DNA from: Enterobacteriaceae bacterium 89
Lineage (GTDB): Bacteria > Pseudomonadota > Gammaproteobacteria > Enterobacterales > Enterobacteriaceae
Length of the DNA stretch: 64,000 bases
Direction of reading: 5' to 3'
NCBI GenBank assembly: GCA_014156375.1
Contig: RQJH01000003.1
Location: forward strand, 1,471,699-1,535,698
A program made the position numbers and the translations under genes. The notes beneath the pieces were generated by a model that saw only the letters and a list, made by a program, of their open reading frames with translations, searched no databases and had not been told where the DNA came from. This document shows positions 52,544 to 64,000 of this stretch, piece by piece; position 1 is the first letter of the stretch, and each line of letters opens with the position of its first letter.

Positions 52544-53650
52544 TCAGGCCTTGTTCTGACGCCACCATTCGGCAAGCAGAACACCAGTCGCTACGGACAC
52601 GTTCAGGCTCTCTACGTTGCCCGTACCGTTGATGGCTACGCTCAGATCGGAACTATCGAGCGCCGCATCAGAAAGGCCGTCACGCTCCTGACCCAGCACC
52701 AGCACCATTTTCTTCGGCATAGTCGCCTTAAACAGCGGCGTGCCTTCATGGCTGGAAGTGGTCACGATGGCATAGCCCGCTTTGCGGAACTGATCCAACG
52801 CTTCAATAAAGCTTTCGCCGGTAATTGGCTGTACGTGCTCAGCGCCGCCTTCCGCAGTACGGATTGCCGCACCGGATTCCAGCACGGCCGCATCCTGAAC
52901 CACGACGCCTTTCACGCCGAAGTGCGCGCAGCTGCGCATGATGGCACCCAGGTTATGCGGGTTGCCCACGTCTTCCAGAGCCAGCACGCAATCTTCTTCG
53001 CCGGCTTCGCGAACCCACTGCTGGACGCTGGTGCCGTTACGCTTTTTGATCAGGAAGCAAACGCCACCGTGGTGTTCGGTACCAGAAGCTTTCGCCAACT
53101 CCGCTTCATCAACCACGTGGTAGGCTTTGCGGTTTGCCGCCATCCAACGCAGGGCTTCTTTGAAACGCGGGGTTACGCTCTGGATAAACCAGGCGCGAAC
53201 GATGCAGTCCGGACGACTCTGGAACAGGGCCTGACAGGCGTTTTCACCGTACACGCGGGTTTCTTCCGCACGCTGACGGCGGATGATTTCCGGATCAACG
53301 AAACTTTTGCCGCTGATGCCGCCATGGTCTGGTTTTTCAGCAGCTTCTTCGCCCGGAGCACGGGAAATAGTGCGCCATGGTGAATTCTCATACGGCTGGC
53401 TGTCGCCACGAGGGGCTTTATCGCGGAAACGATCGCCACGCGGTTTACCGTCGCGGGATTTTCCATCGCGGTTATCGCGGTTGTCACGACTATCGCGCGC
53501 AGGACGACGACCACCTTCGGTGCGGGATGAGCCGCTACGGCCAGCTCCTTTACCAGTGCGCGGGTTTTCCGTGCGTTTATCCGAGTCATCATCACTGCGG
53601 ACATACATCACTTTGACCTTGCCGCTTTTGTTTTTCAGTTCGTCGTTCAT
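52544..53650 (-). CDS. yfiF: SpoU-family RNA methyltransferase YfiF
   Basis: This 368-residue protein has a C-terminal SPOUT methyltransferase domain (about 215-368) with motif 1 [16 protein letters not shown], motif 2 [10 protein letters not shown] and motif 3 [16 protein letters not shown]. The RNA target is unknown. Before it lies a SpoU substrate-binding domain (about 125-205). The N-terminal 95 residues are basic and low in complexity, with RDN/RDG-type repeats at about 51-83, longer than recalled for E. coli YfiF (345 residues). The start is the ATG at 53650 after GGAG. Confidence 0.93.
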   Translation of the reverse strand: MNDELKNKSGKVKVMYVRSDDDSDKRTENPRTGKGAGRSGSSRTEGGRRPARDSRDNRDNRDGKSRDGKPRGDRFRDKAPRGDSQPYENSPWRTISRAPGEEAAEKPDHGGISGKSFVDPEIIRRQRAEETRVYGENACQALFQSRPDCIVRAWFIQSVTPRFKEALRWMAANRKAYHVVDEAELAKASGTEHHGGVCFLIKKRNGTSVQQWVREAGEEDCVLALEDVGNPHNLGAIMRSCAHFGVKGVVVQDAAVLESGAAIRTAEGGAEHVQPITGESFIEALDQFRKAGYAIVTTSSHEGTPLFKATMPKKMVLVLGQERDGLSDAALDSSDLSVAINGTGNVESLNVSVATGVLLAEWWRQNKA

Positions 53651-53857
53651 CTCTTTCTCCACCTGCGCTGCGCGAAGCGCGAAGATTACCCGATGTGCCC
53701 GAGCTTCGCCATGATTTCATACCAAAGACTGCGACTATTGTACTCATTGAATAAACCTGATTGTTCTTTAAAACAATCCAATCGATAATATGTAACATTA
53801 AAGAAACATCCGGCTTTCACCAGCCGTTGCATAAACCCGATTACCCAGAGGTTAGCT

Positions 53858-54283
53858 ATGAATACCGTTTGTGCCAGTTGCCAGGCGCTTAACCGTATCC
53901 CCGAAGATCGTATTAACGAATCCGCAAAGTGCGGCCGTTGCGGTCATGAGTTGTTTGATGGCGATGTGATTAACGCCACCGGCGATACGCTGGATAAATT
54001 GCTGAAAGACGATTTACCGGTTGTGGTCGACTTCTGGGCTCCGTGGTGCGGGCCATGCCGTAGTTTTGCGCCAATTTTTGAGGACGTTGCCGAAGAACGC
54101 AGCGGTAAAATGCGCTTCGTGAAGGTGAACACCGAAGCCGAACGCGAGCTTAGCGCGCGTTTCCGCATTCGCAGTATCCCGACCATTATGATTTTCCATA
54201 AGGGTGAAGTCGTTGACATGCTTAACGGCGCAGTGCCGAAAGCACCGTTTGACAGCTGGCTGAACGAGGCCACTCACTCCTGA
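53858..54283 (+). CDS. trxC: Thioredoxin 2
   Basis: TrxC is a zinc-containing thioredoxin induced by oxidative stress. The 141-residue protein has an N-terminal zinc module with two CxxC pairs (C5/C8 and C25/C28) and a thioredoxin fold with the redox site WCGPC at 63-67. In E. coli it is under OxyR. Here the upstream region has the dyad GATTGTT...AACAATC at 53759-53778, which I cannot assign to OxyR. It is divergent from yfiF. Confidence 0.95.
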   Translation: MNTVCASCQALNRIPEDRINESAKCGRCGHELFDGDVINATGDTLDKLLKDDLPVVVDFWAPWCGPCRSFAPIFEDVAEERSGKMRFVKVNTEAERELSARFRIRSIPTIMIFHKGEVVDMLNGAVPKAPFDSWLNEATHS

Positions 54284-54287
54284 TCCT

Positions 54288-54311
54288 GCCGGGGCACGGC
54301 TTGTGCCCCGC
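54288..54311 (+). terminator. Hairpin after trxC
   Basis: CCGGGGCAC-GGCTT-GTGCCCCG gives a strong stem right after the trxC stop, followed by the weak run CTTTACC. Confidence 0.65.
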
Positions 54312-54353
54312 TTTACCCTCTGCGACAATAGCGTTTTTCCTGCATGATTTCCC

Positions 54354-55052
54354 ATGACTGATAACGCCGTACTTCGCCTGCGCGCCGAGAGACTTGCCCG
54401 CGCCACACGCCCATTCCTTGCCCGCGGTAATCGTATTCGCCGCTGTCAGCGCTGCCTGCTGCCTCTGAAACAGTGCCTGTGCGCAACCCTGACGCCATCG
54501 GTTGCCGAGAGTCGTTTTTGCCTGGTGATGTTTGACACCGAGCCGATGAAACCCAGCAATACCGGACGCCTGATTGCGGATATTTTACCCAACACCGAGG
54601 CATTCCAATGGTCGCGCACCGAGCCCCCACAGGCACTGCTGGATCTCGTGCAGAACCCGGACTATCAGCCGATGGTCGTTTTCCCGGCCTCTTATGCAGG
54701 CAGCGAACGCCAGGTGCTCAGCGCACCTCCTTCCGGTAAGCCACCGCTGTTTATTATGCTGGACGGGACCTGGACCGAGGCGAGAAAGATGTTTCGTAAA
54801 AGCCCGTATCTTGATGCTCTTCCGGTTATTTCCGTTGATTTATCGCGTGTTTCCGCTTATCGCCTGCGTGAAGTCCATGCAGAAGGACAATATTGCACTG
54901 CGGAAGTGGCTATCGCGCTATTAGATCTGGCGGGTGATACCGGAGCGGCAGCCGCGCTTGGCGAGCATTTTCAGCGCTTCCGCACCCGCTACCTGGCGGG
55001 AAAAACGCAGCATAAGGGCAATATCACAGTGCCGGAGACAGAAAGCGTTTAA
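54354..55052 (+). CDS. tapT: tRNA-uridine aminocarboxypropyltransferase TapT (DTW domain)
   Basis: TapT (YfiP) makes acp3U47 in tRNAs from SAM. The 232-residue protein has the DTW signature as LDGTWTEARKM near residue 145 and a zinc-type cysteine motif CQRCLLPLKQCLC (about 28-40). It matches E. coli YfiP. The gene lies 36 bases before the pat/yfiQ gene on the same strand and is probably co-transcribed with it. Confidence 0.93.
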   Translation: MTDNAVLRLRAERLARATRPFLARGNRIRRCQRCLLPLKQCLCATLTPSVAESRFCLVMFDTEPMKPSNTGRLIADILPNTEAFQWSRTEPPQALLDLVQNPDYQPMVVFPASYAGSERQVLSAPPSGKPPLFIMLDGTWTEARKMFRKSPYLDALPVISVDLSRVSAYRLREVHAEGQYCTAEVAIALLDLAGDTGAAAALGEHFQRFRTRYLAGKTQHKGNITVPETESV

Positions 55053-55087
55053 AATCATTCAGGAACGAGTCTCCGGGAGAGAGTGCG

Positions 55088-57745
55088 ATGAGCCAACGAG
55101 GACTGGAAGCGTTACTGAAGCCTAAATCTATTGCGGTGATCGGCGCCTCCATGAAGCCACAGCGTGCAGGCTATCTGATGATGCGCAATTTGCTGGCTGG
55201 CGGCTATAGCGGGCCGGTTCTGCCGGTGACTCCGGCTTATAAGGCCGTGCTGGGCGTGCTGGCCTGGCCAGATATTGAAAGCCTGCCATTGACACCCGAT
55301 CTTGCCGTCATCTGTACTAACGCCAGGCGAAACCTGTCCCTGCTGGAAGCGCTGGGAAAAAAAGGCTGTAAGACCTGCATTATTCTTTCTGCTCCGCCAG
55401 AACAATCTGCGGAACTTAAGGCCTGTGCTTCTCGCTATCAGATGCGTTTGCTTGGTCCAAACAGTCTGGGGCTGCTTGGGCCGTGGCAGGGGTTGAATGC
55501 CAGCTTTTCCCCCGTTCCCATTCGTAAAGGAAAGCTCGCCTTTATCTCCCAGTCGGCAGCTATTTCCAACACTATTCTGGATTGGGCGCAGCAGCGCGAC
55601 ATGGGCTTCTCCTGGTTTATCGCGCTGGGTGACAGTCTTGATATCGATATGGACGACCTGCTCGACTTCCTTGCCCGTGACAGCAAAACCAGCGCCATTT
55701 TGCTCTACCTGGAGCATCTCAGCGACGCGCGGCGTTTCGTCTCCGCAGCACGAAGCGCTTCACGAAATAAACCTATTCTGGTGATCAAAAGCGGCCGCAG
55801 CCCGGCGGCTCAGCGTCTGCTGCACGTTAATGCAGGGATGGATCCTGCGTGGGATGCAGCTATTCAACGTGCCGGTTTGCTGCGCGTGCAGGACACACAC
55901 GAGCTGTTCTCCGCGGTTGAAACGCTCAGCCATATGCGCCCTTTGCGCGGCGAAAAGCTGATGATCGTCAGCAATGGTGCCGCGCCTGCGGCGCTGGCGC
56001 TGGATGAACTCTGGCTGCGAAACGGCAAGCTTGCCGCGCTCAGCCCTGAAGTGCTGGCGAAGCTGAATGATGCGCTTCCACCAGGCGTGGAGGCAACTAA
56101 CCCTTTGGATTTACGCGATGACGCCAGTAGCGCCCACTATCAGTCAGCGCTAAACATTCTGCTCGACAGCCAGGATTATGATGCCCTGCTGGTGATCCAC
56201 TCCCCCAGCGCCGCTGCGCCCGGTACGGAATCAGCCCAGGCTCTGATCGACACGCTTAGCAAACATCCACGAGGCAAATATGTCACCGTGCTGACGAACT
56301 GGTGTGGGGAGTATTCCTCCCAGGAAGCACGCCGGTTGTTCAGCGACGCAGGCATTCCGACCTATCGCACGCCGGAAGGGTCTGTCACCGCGTTTATGCA
56401 CATGGTCGAGTATCGCCGTAACCAGAAGCAGCTGCGCGAAACCCCAATGCTGCCGGATAACCTGGCAGCAAATACCGCCGAGGCGCATGCCCTGTTGCAG
56501 CAGGCAATAGCGGAGGGAGCCACCTCGCTGGATACCCATGAGGTACAGCCAATCCTCAACGCCTACGGTATGCAGACTCTGCCAACGTGGATCGCCGCAG
56601 ACAGCGCTGAGGCGGTGCATATCGCCGAGCAAATTGGCTATCCGGTGGCACTGAAACTCCGTTCGCCAGATATTCCGCATAAATCAGAAGTTCAGGGCGT
56701 AATGCTCTACCTGCGTACCGCAACCGAGGTTCAGCAGGCCGCTGACGCTATTTTTGATCGCGTGAAAATGGCGTGGCCACAGGCGAGGATCCACGGACTT
56801 CTGGTGCAAAGCATGGCGAATCGTGCCGGAGCGCAGGAACTGCGAGTGGTCGTGGAACACGATCCACTGTTTGGCCCGCTGATCATGCTGGGTGAAGGCG
56901 GTGTTGAGTGGCGCGCAGAAGATCAGGCCGTTGCGGCACTGCCGCCGCTGAACATGAATCTCGCCCGCTATCTGGTGATCCAGGCGATCAAAAATAAAAA
57001 AATTCGTGGGCGCAGCGCACTTCGTCCTTTGGACGTTGCCGGGCTGAGCCAGCTGCTGGTGCAGGTTTCCAACCTGATTGTCGACTGCCCCGAGATCCAG
57101 AGGCTGGACATTCATCCTCTGCTGGCTTCCGGCAGCGAATTTACCGCACTGGATGTGACTCTGGAAATTGCGCCGTTTGAAGGAAACCCGGAGAGCCGGC
57201 TGGCAATCCGCCCTTACCCGCAGCAGTTTGAAGAGTGGGTCGAAATGAAAAACGGTGAACGCTGCCTGTTCCGCCCTATCCTGCCGGAAGACGAACCGCT
57301 GCTGAGACAGTTTATTTCCCGGGTCACCAAAGAAGATCTCTATTACCGCTACTTCAGTGAAATCAATGAATTTACCCATGATGATTTAGCCAATATGACG
57401 CAGATCGACTACGATCGTGAAATGGCTTTTGTCGCGGTTCAGGGTAGCGGAGAGACGAGCGAAATTCTTGGCGTCACCCGAGCCATTTCTGACCCGGATA
57501 ACATTGATGCTGAATTTGCCGTTCTGGTGCGTTCTGATTTAAAAGGCCTTGGCCTTGGGCGTCGTCTGTTGGAAAAGCTTATCAACTACACCCAGGAGCA
57601 TGGTCTGACACGCCTGAATGGGATAACCATGCCCAATAATCAGGGCATGATCGCCCTCGCCCGTAAGCTCGGCTTTGATGTGGATATTCAGATCGAAGAT
57701 GGCATAGTGGGATTAACGCTGAAGCTGACCGCTCCGCCATCATAA
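55088..57745 (+). CDS. pat: Protein lysine acetyltransferase (NDP-forming acyl-CoA synthetase-like plus GNAT)
   Basis: This 885-residue protein (PatZ/YfiQ/Pka) acetylates lysines, notably of acetyl-CoA synthetase. It has an N-terminal CoA-binding Rossmann domain (PKSIAVIGASMKPQRAGY), a succinyl-CoA ligase-like domain, an ATP-grasp part (about 490-690, PVALKLRSPDIPHKSEVQGV) and a C-terminal GNAT domain (about 725-880, VRSDLKGLGLGRRLLEKLI). The synthetase part is thought to be non-catalytic and regulatory. The start is the ATG at 55088 after GGGAG. Confidence 0.95.
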   Translation: MSQRGLEALLKPKSIAVIGASMKPQRAGYLMMRNLLAGGYSGPVLPVTPAYKAVLGVLAWPDIESLPLTPDLAVICTNARRNLSLLEALGKKGCKTCIILSAPPEQSAELKACASRYQMRLLGPNSLGLLGPWQGLNASFSPVPIRKGKLAFISQSAAISNTILDWAQQRDMGFSWFIALGDSLDIDMDDLLDFLARDSKTSAILLYLEHLSDARRFVSAARSASRNKPILVIKSGRSPAAQRLLHVNAGMDPAWDAAIQRAGLLRVQDTHELFSAVETLSHMRPLRGEKLMIVSNGAAPAALALDELWLRNGKLAALSPEVLAKLNDALPPGVEATNPLDLRDDASSAHYQSALNILLDSQDYDALLVIHSPSAAAPGTESAQALIDTLSKHPRGKYVTVLTNWCGEYSSQEARRLFSDAGIPTYRTPEGSVTAFMHMVEYRRNQKQLRETPMLPDNLAANTAEAHALLQQAIAEGATSLDTHEVQPILNAYGMQTLPTWIAADSAEAVHIAEQIGYPVALKLRSPDIPHKSEVQGVMLYLRTATEVQQAADAIFDRVKMAWPQARIHGLLVQSMANRAGAQELRVVVEHDPLFGPLIMLGEGGVEWRAEDQAVAALPPLNMNLARYLVIQAIKNKKIRGRSALRPLDVAGLSQLLVQVSNLIVDCPEIQRLDIHPLLASGSEFTALDVTLEIAPFEGNPESRLAIRPYPQQFEEWVEMKNGERCLFRPILPEDEPLLRQFISRVTKEDLYYRYFSEINEFTHDDLANMTQIDYDREMAFVAVQGSGETSEILGVTRAISDPDNIDAEFAVLVRSDLKGLGLGRRLLEKLINYTQEHGLTRLNGITMPNNQGMIALARKLGFDVDIQIEDGIVGLTLKLTAPPS

Positions 57746-57859
57746 CTAAGCTGCTGGAAATGTTGACCACTTTAGCCAGCACTGATGGTATTATTGCTCG
57801 CTTCTGTCGTCTGCATGGTACAGAGGACCCTTGATTAATCAGAGAAGAAACGCACTGTG

Positions 57860-59215
57860 ATGTTGTCAAAATTTAAGCGCAATAAGCATCAACAACACCT
57901 TGCTCAACTACCTAAGCTTTCTCAGCCAGTTGATGATGTCGAGTTCTTTTACGCTCCGGCCGATTTTCGGCAGGCGCTACTGGCTAAAATTGCCGGGGCG
58001 ACGCGTCGCATCTGCATCATCGCGCTGTACCTGGAACAGGATGACGGCGGTAAAGGCATACTGCAGGCTATCTATGACGCCAAACGTCAACGACCAGAGC
58101 TCGATGTTCGGATCCTGGTAGACTGGCACCGTGCCCAGCGTGGGCGCATTGGCGCCGCTGCGTCGAACACCAATGCCGACTGGTATTGCCGCATGGCTCA
58201 GGAGAATCCTGGTGTAGATGTTCCAGTTTATGGCGTGCCCGTTAATACCCGTGAAGCGCTTGGTGTACTGCACTATAAAGGGTTCATCATTGACGACAGC
58301 GTGCTCTACAGCGGCGCCAGTCTGAATGATGTTTACCTGCATCAGCATGATAAATACCGCTACGACCGCTATCAGTGCATCCGCAATCCGCAGATGGCTG
58401 ACATCATGTTCGACTGGGTGGATCAAAACCTGGTGCACGGTCGTGGTGTGAATCGCCTCGATAATGATGAGCGTCCGAAAAGCCCGGAAATCAAAAACGA
58501 TATCCGTCTTTATCGTCAGGAGCTGCGCGATACCGGTTATCACTTCCAGGGCAATGCGGACAACGATCAGCTGTCGGTAACCCCGTTGGTGGGCCTTGGA
58601 AAATCGAGCACGCTCAACAAAACGATTTTCCACCTGATGCCCTGTGCTGAGCACAAGCTGACTATCTGTACACCTTATTTCAATCTGCCGGCCGTGCTGG
58701 TGCGCAATATTATTCATCTGCTGCGCCAGGGGAAAAAGGTTGAGATTATCGTTGGTGATAAGACCGCTAACGATTTCTACATTCCGGAGGACCAGCCGTT
58801 CAAGATTATCGGCGCGCTGCCTTACCTTTATGAAATCAACCTGCGTCGTTTCCTGAGCCGCTTGCAGTATTACGTCAATACCGATCAGCTGATCGTGCGT
58901 CTGTGGAAAGATGACGACAACAGCTATCACCTGAAAGGGATGTGGGTTGACGATGAGTGGATGTTGCTGACCGGTAACAACCTGAACCCTCGCGCATGGC
59001 GACTGGATCTGGAGAATGCCATTCTGATCCATGATCCGAAACAGCAGTTGGCTGCTGCTCGTGAGAAAGAGCTGGCGCTTATCCGCACGCACACGACCGT
59101 CGTGAATCACTATCGCGATCTGCAAAGCATCGCCGATTACCCGGTAAAAGTGCGCAAGCTGATCCGTCGTTTGCGTCGGATCCGTATCGACAGACTTATC
59201 AGCCGCATTTTGTAA
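57860..59215 (+). CDS. pssA: CDP-diacylglycerol-serine O-phosphatidyltransferase
   Basis: PssA makes phosphatidylserine, the precursor of phosphatidylethanolamine, at the inner surface of the membrane. The 451-residue phospholipase D-family protein has two HKD-type motifs, LHYKGFIIDDSVLYSGASLN near 135 and YHLKGMWVDDEWMLLTGNN near 355, and a basic C-terminus RRLRRIRIDRL. The ATG at 57860 gives the E. coli N-terminus; a GTG lies one codon before. A terminator follows directly; the E. coli neighbour yfiM is absent. Confidence 0.97.
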   Translation: MLSKFKRNKHQQHLAQLPKLSQPVDDVEFFYAPADFRQALLAKIAGATRRICIIALYLEQDDGGKGILQAIYDAKRQRPELDVRILVDWHRAQRGRIGAAASNTNADWYCRMAQENPGVDVPVYGVPVNTREALGVLHYKGFIIDDSVLYSGASLNDVYLHQHDKYRYDRYQCIRNPQMADIMFDWVDQNLVHGRGVNRLDNDERPKSPEIKNDIRLYRQELRDTGYHFQGNADNDQLSVTPLVGLGKSSTLNKTIFHLMPCAEHKLTICTPYFNLPAVLVRNIIHLLRQGKKVEIIVGDKTANDFYIPEDQPFKIIGALPYLYEINLRRFLSRLQYYVNTDQLIVRLWKDDDNSYHLKGMWVDDEWMLLTGNNLNPRAWRLDLENAILIHDPKQQLAAAREKELALIRTHTTVVNHYRDLQSIADYPVKVRKLIRRLRRIRIDRLISRIL

Positions 59216-59218
59216 TCG

Positions 59219-59247
59219 AAAAGCCCCGCATCGACGGGGCTTTTTTA
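59219..59247. terminator. Bidirectional terminator pssA / kgtP
   Basis: AAGCCCCG-CATCGA-CGGGGCTT flanked by A residues on the left and six T on the right, between converging genes. Confidence 0.9.
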
Positions 59248-59257
59248 TCGCGTCAGA

Positions 59258-60562
59258 CTAAAGGCGAAGCCCTTTACCTTTGCGGTGCAGCATCAGAGAA
59301 ACCAGGAACGCCAGCGCCCCCATCAGCGTCACATACCAGAAAAATGCACTTTCTGAGCCGATAGATTTCAGTGACAGAGCGACATATTCCGCCGACCCAC
59401 CAAACAAAGCATTCGCTACTGCGTAGGATAAACCGACGCCCAGCGCACGCACCTGCGCCGGGAACATCTCCGCTTTCAGGATCCCGCTTATCGAGGTGTA
59501 GAAGCTGGCAATTAATAATGCGCACATGACCAGAGCGAAGGCGGCATAAGGCGATTGTACGCTCTGAAGTGCGGTCAGGATTGGCACAGTGAACAACGTC
59601 GCCAGCCCGCCGAAGCAAAGCATTGAGTTACGGCGACCGATTTTATCCGACAGCGCACCAAACAAAGGCTGAACGATCATATACACGAACAAGGCAGCGG
59701 TCATCACAATGCTGGCAACGCTGGCACTCATCCCGGTGGTATTGACCAGATACTTCTGCATATAGGTGGTGAAGGTGTAAAACACCAACGAGCCACCGGC
59801 GGTAAAGCCAAGCACCATCACAAACGCTTTGCGATTCCGCCACAGCCCTTTCAGCGATCCGGCTTCTTTCAGCGCACGGGTTTCCTGTTGCGATGTTTCA
59901 TCCAGCTGACGACGCAGCCACAGAGCAACGATCGCTAATACCGCTCCGAGAGCAAATGGGATCCGCCATCCCCATGCGTGGAGATCTTCACTGCTCAGAA
60001 CCTGCTGCAATACGACCACAACCAGCAACGCTAACAGCTGACCGCCTATCAATGTAACGTACTGGAAAGAGGCGAAGAAGCCTTTACGTCCTTCAATCGC
60101 CACCTCACTCATGTAGGTCGCACTGGTTCCATATTCGCCACCAACTGACAACCCCTGGAACAAACGAGCCAGCAGTAAAAGCGCTGGGGCCCAGGTTCCA
60201 ATTACGGCGTAACCTGGAAGACAGGCAATGACCAGTGAACCAAAACACATCATGCAAACGGAGATCAGCATGGAGGTTTTACGTCCGCGGCGATCGGCTA
60301 TGCGACCAAACAGCCAGCCGCCAATCGGACGCATCAGGAATCCTGCAGCAAAAACCCCGGCCGTTTGCAGTAATTGGGTGGTGGTATTCCCAGAGGGAAA
60401 GAAGATATGTGCGAAGTAGAGGGAGCAGAATGAGTAGACATAGAAGTCAAACCACTCAACAAGATTCCCTGATGATGCCCCCACAATTGCCCAGACTCTA
60501 CGACGTGTGTCGTTACTCGCCACTGTCTTTCGGGTGGAGAGGGTATTTTCTGTCATTATCAT
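59258..60562 (-). CDS. kgtP: Alpha-ketoglutarate permease
   Basis: KgtP imports 2-oxoglutarate with protons. The 434-residue, twelve-helix MFS protein of the metabolite:H+ symporter family has [16 protein letters not shown] in helix 1, [10 protein letters not shown] in the first loop and [13 protein letters not shown] in helix 5. The start is ATG 60562 (AGGAG five bases upstream) or ATG 60556. The 21 upstream codons of the open frame do not match E. coli KgtP. The C-terminus RKGKGLRL matches E. coli. Confidence 0.96.
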   Translation of the reverse strand: MIMTENTLSTRKTVASNDTRRRVWAIVGASSGNLVEWFDFYVYSFCSLYFAHIFFPSGNTTTQLLQTAGVFAAGFLMRPIGGWLFGRIADRRGRKTSMLISVCMMCFGSLVIACLPGYAVIGTWAPALLLLARLFQGLSVGGEYGTSATYMSEVAIEGRKGFFASFQYVTLIGGQLLALLVVVVLQQVLSSEDLHAWGWRIPFALGAVLAIVALWLRRQLDETSQQETRALKEAGSLKGLWRNRKAFVMVLGFTAGGSLVFYTFTTYMQKYLVNTTGMSASVASIVMTAALFVYMIVQPLFGALSDKIGRRNSMLCFGGLATLFTVPILTALQSVQSPYAAFALVMCALLIASFYTSISGILKAEMFPAQVRALGVGLSYAVANALFGGSAEYVALSLKSIGSESAFFWYVTLMGALAFLVSLMLHRKGKGLRL

Positions 60563-60815
60563 TATGCTCCTGCAACGATCCAACCTGCCTCGCCGCGGGC
60601 TGACCACGTCACACAGACAGAACAATTAGTGAACGAAATGTTACTAAATTGTTATATGTAATTTTGTGATCTATTACACAGATTAAGTTAGCAGGGTAAG
60701 TATTGGCAGTGTTTGTAGAGGGCTTTATTGGGGTGGCTGAGTACGTGGTGATTGATTGCCTGATGCGGCCACGCCTTATCAGGCCTACAACGATATTCTG
60801 ATTTGATTCAAACGC
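60563..60815. promoter_or_regulatory. kgtP upstream region up to the rrn terminator
   Basis: About 250 bases without a gene. The first 130 are AT-rich and should contain the kgtP promoter (TTGTTATATGTAATTTTGTGATC region). A single REP unit at 60756-60790 follows. Confidence 0.5.
60756..60790. repeat. REP element between kgtP promoter and rrn terminator
   Basis: TTGCCTGATGCGGCCACGCCTTATCAGGCCTACAA is a single REP-type palindrome. Confidence 0.8.
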
Positions 60816-60846
60816 AAAAAACCCCGGCCTTTCGGTCGGGGTTTTT
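60815..60846 (-). terminator. rRNA operon terminator
   Basis: On the minus strand, ACCCCGACCGAAAGGCCGGGGT forms a stable stem followed by six T, 10 bases after the 5S gene. Confidence 0.92.
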
Positions 60847-60855
60847 GCTTGTTTG

Positions 60856-60975
60856 ATGCCTGGCAGTTCCCTACTCTCACATGGGGAGACCCCACACTAC
60901 CATCGGCGCTACGGCGTTTCACTTCTGAGTTCGGCATGGGGTCAGGTGGGACCACCGCGCTGTTGCCGCCAGGCA
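60856..60975 (-). rRNA. rrf: 5S ribosomal RNA
   Basis: The minus strand from 60975 reads TGCCTGGCGGCAACAGCGCG... and ends ...GGAACTGCCAGGCAT, 120 nt, matching enterobacterial 5S with pairing of its ends (TGCCTGGC/GCCAGGCA). By position it corresponds to rrfG of E. coli. Confidence 0.97.
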
Positions 60976-61067
60976 AATTCTGTTATCAGACCGCTTTGTG
61001 CGTTCTGATTAATCTGTATCAAGCTGAAATCGATGTTCGTCTCACGCCAAAACATCTTCGGCGTTGT

Positions 61068-63972
<2,905 letters not shown>

Positions 63973-64000
63973 TCACAACCCGAAGATGTTTCGTAAAACA
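63973..64000 (-). other. 16S-23S internal transcribed spacer (partial)
   Basis: The final 28 bases contain AACATCTTCGGGTTGTGA on the minus strand. This pairs with the complementary bases just after 23S (61040-61067 region, CGCCGAAGATGTTTTGGCG) to form the RNase III processing stalk of 23S. Any spacer tRNA lies beyond the window. Confidence 0.85.

Overview
The window is chromosomal core DNA from a member of the Enterobacteriaceae. Gene order follows the Escherichia coli csiE-hcaT ... glyA-hmp ... glnB-glrR-qseG-glrK-purL ... rpoE-nadB ... pssA-kgtP-rrf-rrl segment almost gene for gene, and most proteins match the E. coli ones in length and sequence as recalled. The hca catabolic genes, yphCDEF, shoB/ohsC and yfiM are missing, and the cad locus sits between hmp and glnB, a placement I recall from Salmonella. 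This suggests an Enterobacter/Lelliottia/Citrobacter-like genus rather than E. coli itself. The genus is inference.

Layout. 1-8.7 kb: the end of csiE, hcaT, and a carbohydrate-type cluster (yphG, a sugar-porter MFS transporter, yphB) divergent from a ROK regulator (yphH), then yphA. 8.8-11.6 kb: glyA and hmp, divergent, with PurR and NsrR sites between them. 11.7-18.8 kb: the acid-stress lysine system cadC-cadB-cadA-dtpC. 18.8-23 kb: glnB and the glrK-qseG-glrR two-component operon, preceded by the small RNA gene glmY with a sigma-54 promoter and three GlrR-type sites. 23.3-31.4 kb: purL, mltF, tadA, pgpC and yfhH. 31.4-35.2 kb: a two-gene accessory operon, an AdiA-like Orn/Lys/Arg decarboxylase plus a PotE-like antiporter. 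35.5-45.2 kb: yfhL, then the minus-strand housekeeping run acpS, pdxJ, recO, era, rnc, lepB, lepA, rseC, rseB, rseA, rpoE. 45.6-60.6 kb: nadB, trmN6, srmB, yfiE, eamB, grcA, ung, yfiF, trxC, tapT, the GNAT acyltransferase pat, pssA and kgtP. 60.8-64 kb: the 3' part of an rRNA operon on the minus strand, with its terminator, 5S, a complete 23S and 28 bases of the 16S-23S spacer.

Functional themes. Two independent decarboxylase/antiporter pairs (CadBA, and the AdiA-like/PotE-like pair) lie within 20 kb. Both fit proton consumption and polyamine production under acid, but only the first has a linked regulator. Envelope sensing is represented by GlrKR-QseG driving glmY (amino-sugar supply) and by the sigma-E operon rpoE-rseABC. 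RNA processing and translation genes (rnc, era, lepA, tadA, srmB, tapT, yfiF) are concentrated in the middle.

I saw no prophage, insertion sequence, CRISPR array, tRNA gene or toxin-antitoxin pair. The window is mainly well-known core genome. The less described parts are the decarboxylase/antiporter operon, the yphG-centred cluster, and a TadA tail encoded by a REP element.
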